Shown here: piece after piece, positions 62,608-64,000 of the stretch
How the letters are laid out: each line of letters starts with the position of its first letter
Position numbering within the stretch: position 1 is the first letter of the stretch
Source of the DNA: Salinibacterium sp. SWN248
GTDB taxonomy: Bacteria > Actinomycetota > Actinomycetes > Actinomycetales > Microbacteriaceae
Reading direction: 5' to 3'
NCBI RefSeq assembly: GCF_015864575.1
Contig: NZ_JADYWW010000002.1
Location: 124,001 to 188,000, forward strand
DNA: 64,000 nt
Position numbers and translations under genes: made by a program
Notes under the pieces: model-generated
Seen by the model: only the letters and a program-made list of their open reading frames with translations
Databases searched by the model: none
What the model was told of the DNA's origin: nothing

Positions 62608-62809
62608 TTTCTCACTTATGCGATCGAAAACTGCCGATGTCACCACAAAGGCGCACACAATCGAGTCCCTGCGCAACAATGCGTCGTCGCTCAATCAGAG
62701 CGATGGCAGCTGCATCGCGCACCACAACAACCTCACTCCCGCCACGACAAATGCGCACCTAGCCAGCTTTCGTGACTTCGTAGTCAAAAGGATCGGATTC
62801 GAGACTCAT
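62608..62809 (-). pseudogene. Decayed small actinobacterial gene
   Basis: A minus-strand frame from ATG 62809 reads MSLESDPFDYEVTKAG, then TAG (62759-62761), then VRICRGGSEVVVVRDAAAIALIER in two blocks. A nearby frame continues SDDALLRR and VTSAVFDRISEK. Together these resemble a conserved actinobacterial protein of about 60 residues (pattern FxYxVTKDG, GGREVVVV, ATGNFxRGNE) broken by a stop and a frameshift. I recall the family only loosely, so this is a suggestion. It is the only coding trace in the 339 bp between 62517 and 62857. Confidence 0.45.
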
Positions 62810-62856
62810 CGAGTCGTCTACGGATGCCGCCAGCGGAGTGCGCGTCGCCGCAGGCT

Positions 62857-63246
62857 CTAGAGCCGAATCTCGAGCGCCACAGACTGCCCCGCAGTGCCAC
62901 GGACCTTTTGCGCGAGGCGAATCGCGGTGTACTTGGCACCGTATTTTTTCTTCAAGGCCGCATCCATTACATCCAACGTCGCTGTGTCGTTGCGCACGGC
63001 TGCCGTTGCCGGCACCGCAACGGCTCCTTCGACAATGTTGCCGCGCATATCGCAGGGCGTGACCTCAACCCGAGGGGTGTGCCGCACCCGCTTCACCTTG
63101 CCCGAGGAGGGCGCCGTCGTGACGAACAATCGGTCCCGGTCGGCGACCACCCACACCGGTGTCGACACCGGCTCCCCTGACTTGCGGAAGGTAGTGACGG
63201 AGACATAGGTCTCGGTGGCGAGTGTGGAAAAGTCAGCGGCAGTCAT
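62857..63246 (-). CDS. PPOX class F420-dependent oxidoreductase-like protein
   Basis: A 129-residue split-barrel flavin/F420-binding protein: TYVSVTTFRKSGEPVSTPVWVV at the start, RLFVTTAPSSGKVKRVRHTPRVEV (cofactor-contacting strand and loop), then ALKKKYGAKYTAIRL. The length and pattern fit the short PPOX class F420 family in actinobacteria. Substrate unknown. ATG 63246 has GATAAT 6 nt upstream and no Shine-Dalgarno. Confidence 0.85.
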   Translation of the reverse strand: MTAADFSTLATETYVSVTTFRKSGEPVSTPVWVVADRDRLFVTTAPSSGKVKRVRHTPRVEVTPCDMRGNIVEGAVAVPATAAVRNDTATLDVMDAALKKKYGAKYTAIRLAQKVRGTAGQSVALEIRL

Positions 63247-63267
63247 GCGCCCATTATCCCCGTGGCA

Positions 63268-63474
63268 CTACGCCTTGAAGTTGATCAGCTTGTGAGTGCC
63301 GTCACAAAACGGCTTTATCGCCGAGACCCCACACCGACAAAGAGCAACCGTTGTGCGTGTCTGCTCAATAGCTTCACCGTCGGAGGAGCGCAGGTCAATC
63401 TCGCCGCGGACGAGCAGTGGCCCGTTGGTGCAGGCCACTATCTCAACGTCATCTTTACTCTCTGACGAACTCAT
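63268..63474 (-). CDS. CDGSH iron-sulfur domain protein
   Basis: A 68-residue protein whose C-terminal half carries CRCGVSAIKPFCDGTH, the full CDGSH 2Fe-2S ligand set (three Cys, one His). The N-terminal half is a short beta-rich region (VEIVACTNGPLLVRGEIDL). It overlaps the upstream redox gene by 4 nt (ATGA), so they are expressed together. Confidence 0.92.
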   Translation of the reverse strand: MSSSESKDDVEIVACTNGPLLVRGEIDLRSSDGEAIEQTRTTVALCRCGVSAIKPFCDGTHKLINFKA

Positions 63475-64000
63475 CGGGCCGCTCCCGCGCTCGTGATCGA
63501 CGCGGAGGACGCGGGATCGTCGCCCCTACCGGTGAGCACTGCGTCGAAGGGGAAAGGCTTACGCAGCGACGACTCTCCGGCCATCCACGACTCGAGGATG
63601 TGCTCGCCTACCCAGTCGTCGATCAGCAGGCATGCACGGGCACCGAAGAAGATCTCGCTGAGCAAGGCCGGCTCGCTCTCGGCAAGCCCGCCGGCGAGGT
63701 CGCGGGCGGCAATTTGCTCGTGAACGGCATCCGCTTCAACGTGTTCGTCGAAGTACTCGGTGACGTTCTTGCCGAAACCTAATCGACGAAAACCGCGGGC
63801 GTAGAGCCCGTTGGGAATCGACGATGTCATTTCGAATGCCGCCAGATGCCCTGCGATCGCGCCCCGGAGACGGCGATTCATGCCGAACAGGGAAATCATG
63901 TTGAACGAGGCGAGCGTGATGGCCGGGGCGAAATTAACATAGGTGCCGTAGCGAGAGTCGAGCCCAATGCCCCGCATCGATCGCGCGAACAACTCCGAGT
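63471..64000 (-). CDS. Iron-containing redox enzyme family protein (C-terminal part; gene continues past window)
   Basis: The frame is open to the right edge, giving 175 residues of a heme-oxygenase-like, iron-containing redox family protein. Motifs include SMRGIGLDSRYGTYV, SLFGMNRRLRGAIAGHLAAFEMTSS, and the metal-ligand-rich EYFDEHVEADAVHEQIAARDLAGG. The family is usually about 330-350 residues, so the N-terminal half is missing here. It is translationally coupled to the CDGSH protein. Confidence 0.88.
   Translation of the reverse strand, partial: SELFARSMRGIGLDSRYGTYVNFAPAITLASFNMISLFGMNRRLRGAIAGHLAAFEMTSSIPNGLYARGFRRLGFGKNVTEYFDEHVEADAVHEQIAARDLAGGLAESEPALLSEIFFGARACLLIDDWVGEHILESWMAGESSLRKPFPFDAVLTGRGDDPASSASITSAGAAR

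Noticed and set aside
62059-62860. Plus-strand frames over the VWA paralogue 2 N-terminus and the gap
   Set aside because: They are antisense to the VWA gene; the minus-strand pseudogene fits the gap better.

Overview
The window looks like a chromosome segment of a high-G+C Gram-positive actinobacterium, most likely a Microbacteriaceae member (Salinibacterium, Rhodoglobus or Leifsonia type). The evidence is the strong G/C third-codon bias, frequent GTG starts, the actinobacterial families DUF3107, DUF3117 and actinobacterial-type DapD, a DtxR-type iron box, and gene order resembling several Mycobacterium tuberculosis blocks as I remember them. These blocks are Rv3202c-Rv3211 (helicase-nuclease, DUF3107, ferritin-like, DEAD-box), Rv1232c-Rv1220c (MgtE-N/CBS, DUF1003, Mrp, TatB, O-methyltransferase), Rv1211-Rv1201c (DUF3117, DapE, DapD) and Rv1178-Rv1177 (DapC-like, ferredoxin). 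No rRNA, tRNA, CRISPR array, insertion sequence or prophage was seen.

Layout. 1-5.1 kb: truncated UvrD-type recombination helicase, DUF3107, ferritin-like protein, DEAD-box helicase. 5.2-13.7 kb: conserved unknown, L-lactate dehydrogenase, a NAD(P)-binding protein with a divergent TetR regulator and twin operators, PatB-type C-S lyase, PHP phosphoesterase, EEP-family protein, Xaa-Pro aminopeptidase. 13.8-24.7 kb: YflT protein, MgtE-N/CBS, DUF1003, Mrp, a 40-residue protein divergent from a LysR regulator, GNAT, an S1P-lyase-like PLP enzyme with a transporter and a divergent aldehyde dehydrogenase, TatB, O-methyltransferase. 24.8-35.2 kb: UvrA-like ATPase, DUF3117, PIG-V-like mannosyltransferase, lysine/diaminopimelate genes dapE, dapD and dapC around citrate synthase, ferredoxin, and a degenerate PIG-L/membrane fusion. 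35.2-38.7 kb: efeUOB iron import behind a DtxR/IdeR box. 38.7-48.8 kb: lipoprotein, TypA/BipA, and an oligopeptide ABC importer with two binding proteins. 48.9-64 kb: DCC and CPBP proteins, small enzymes, glycine cleavage operon gcvTHP behind a tandem glycine riboswitch, an Lrp/AsnC - ornithine cyclodeaminase - CtlX amino-acid catabolic locus, and a Fe-S/redox gene pair at the right edge. Two paralogous membrane proteins joining a solute-binding-like domain to a von Willebrand A domain lie either side of the gcv and Lrp loci.

A pattern across the window is a TANNNT hexamer 6-7 nt before the start codon of at least 15 genes that lack a Shine-Dalgarno sequence, which predicts widespread leaderless transcription. 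The most compact case is dapE/dapD, where two divergent leaderless promoters fit in 26 bp. The least explained items are the paralogous binding-protein/VWA pair, which share an upstream 18-nt inverted repeat with a compensating base change; a decayed small gene at 62.6-62.8 kb; and the PIG-L protein that has lost metal ligands.
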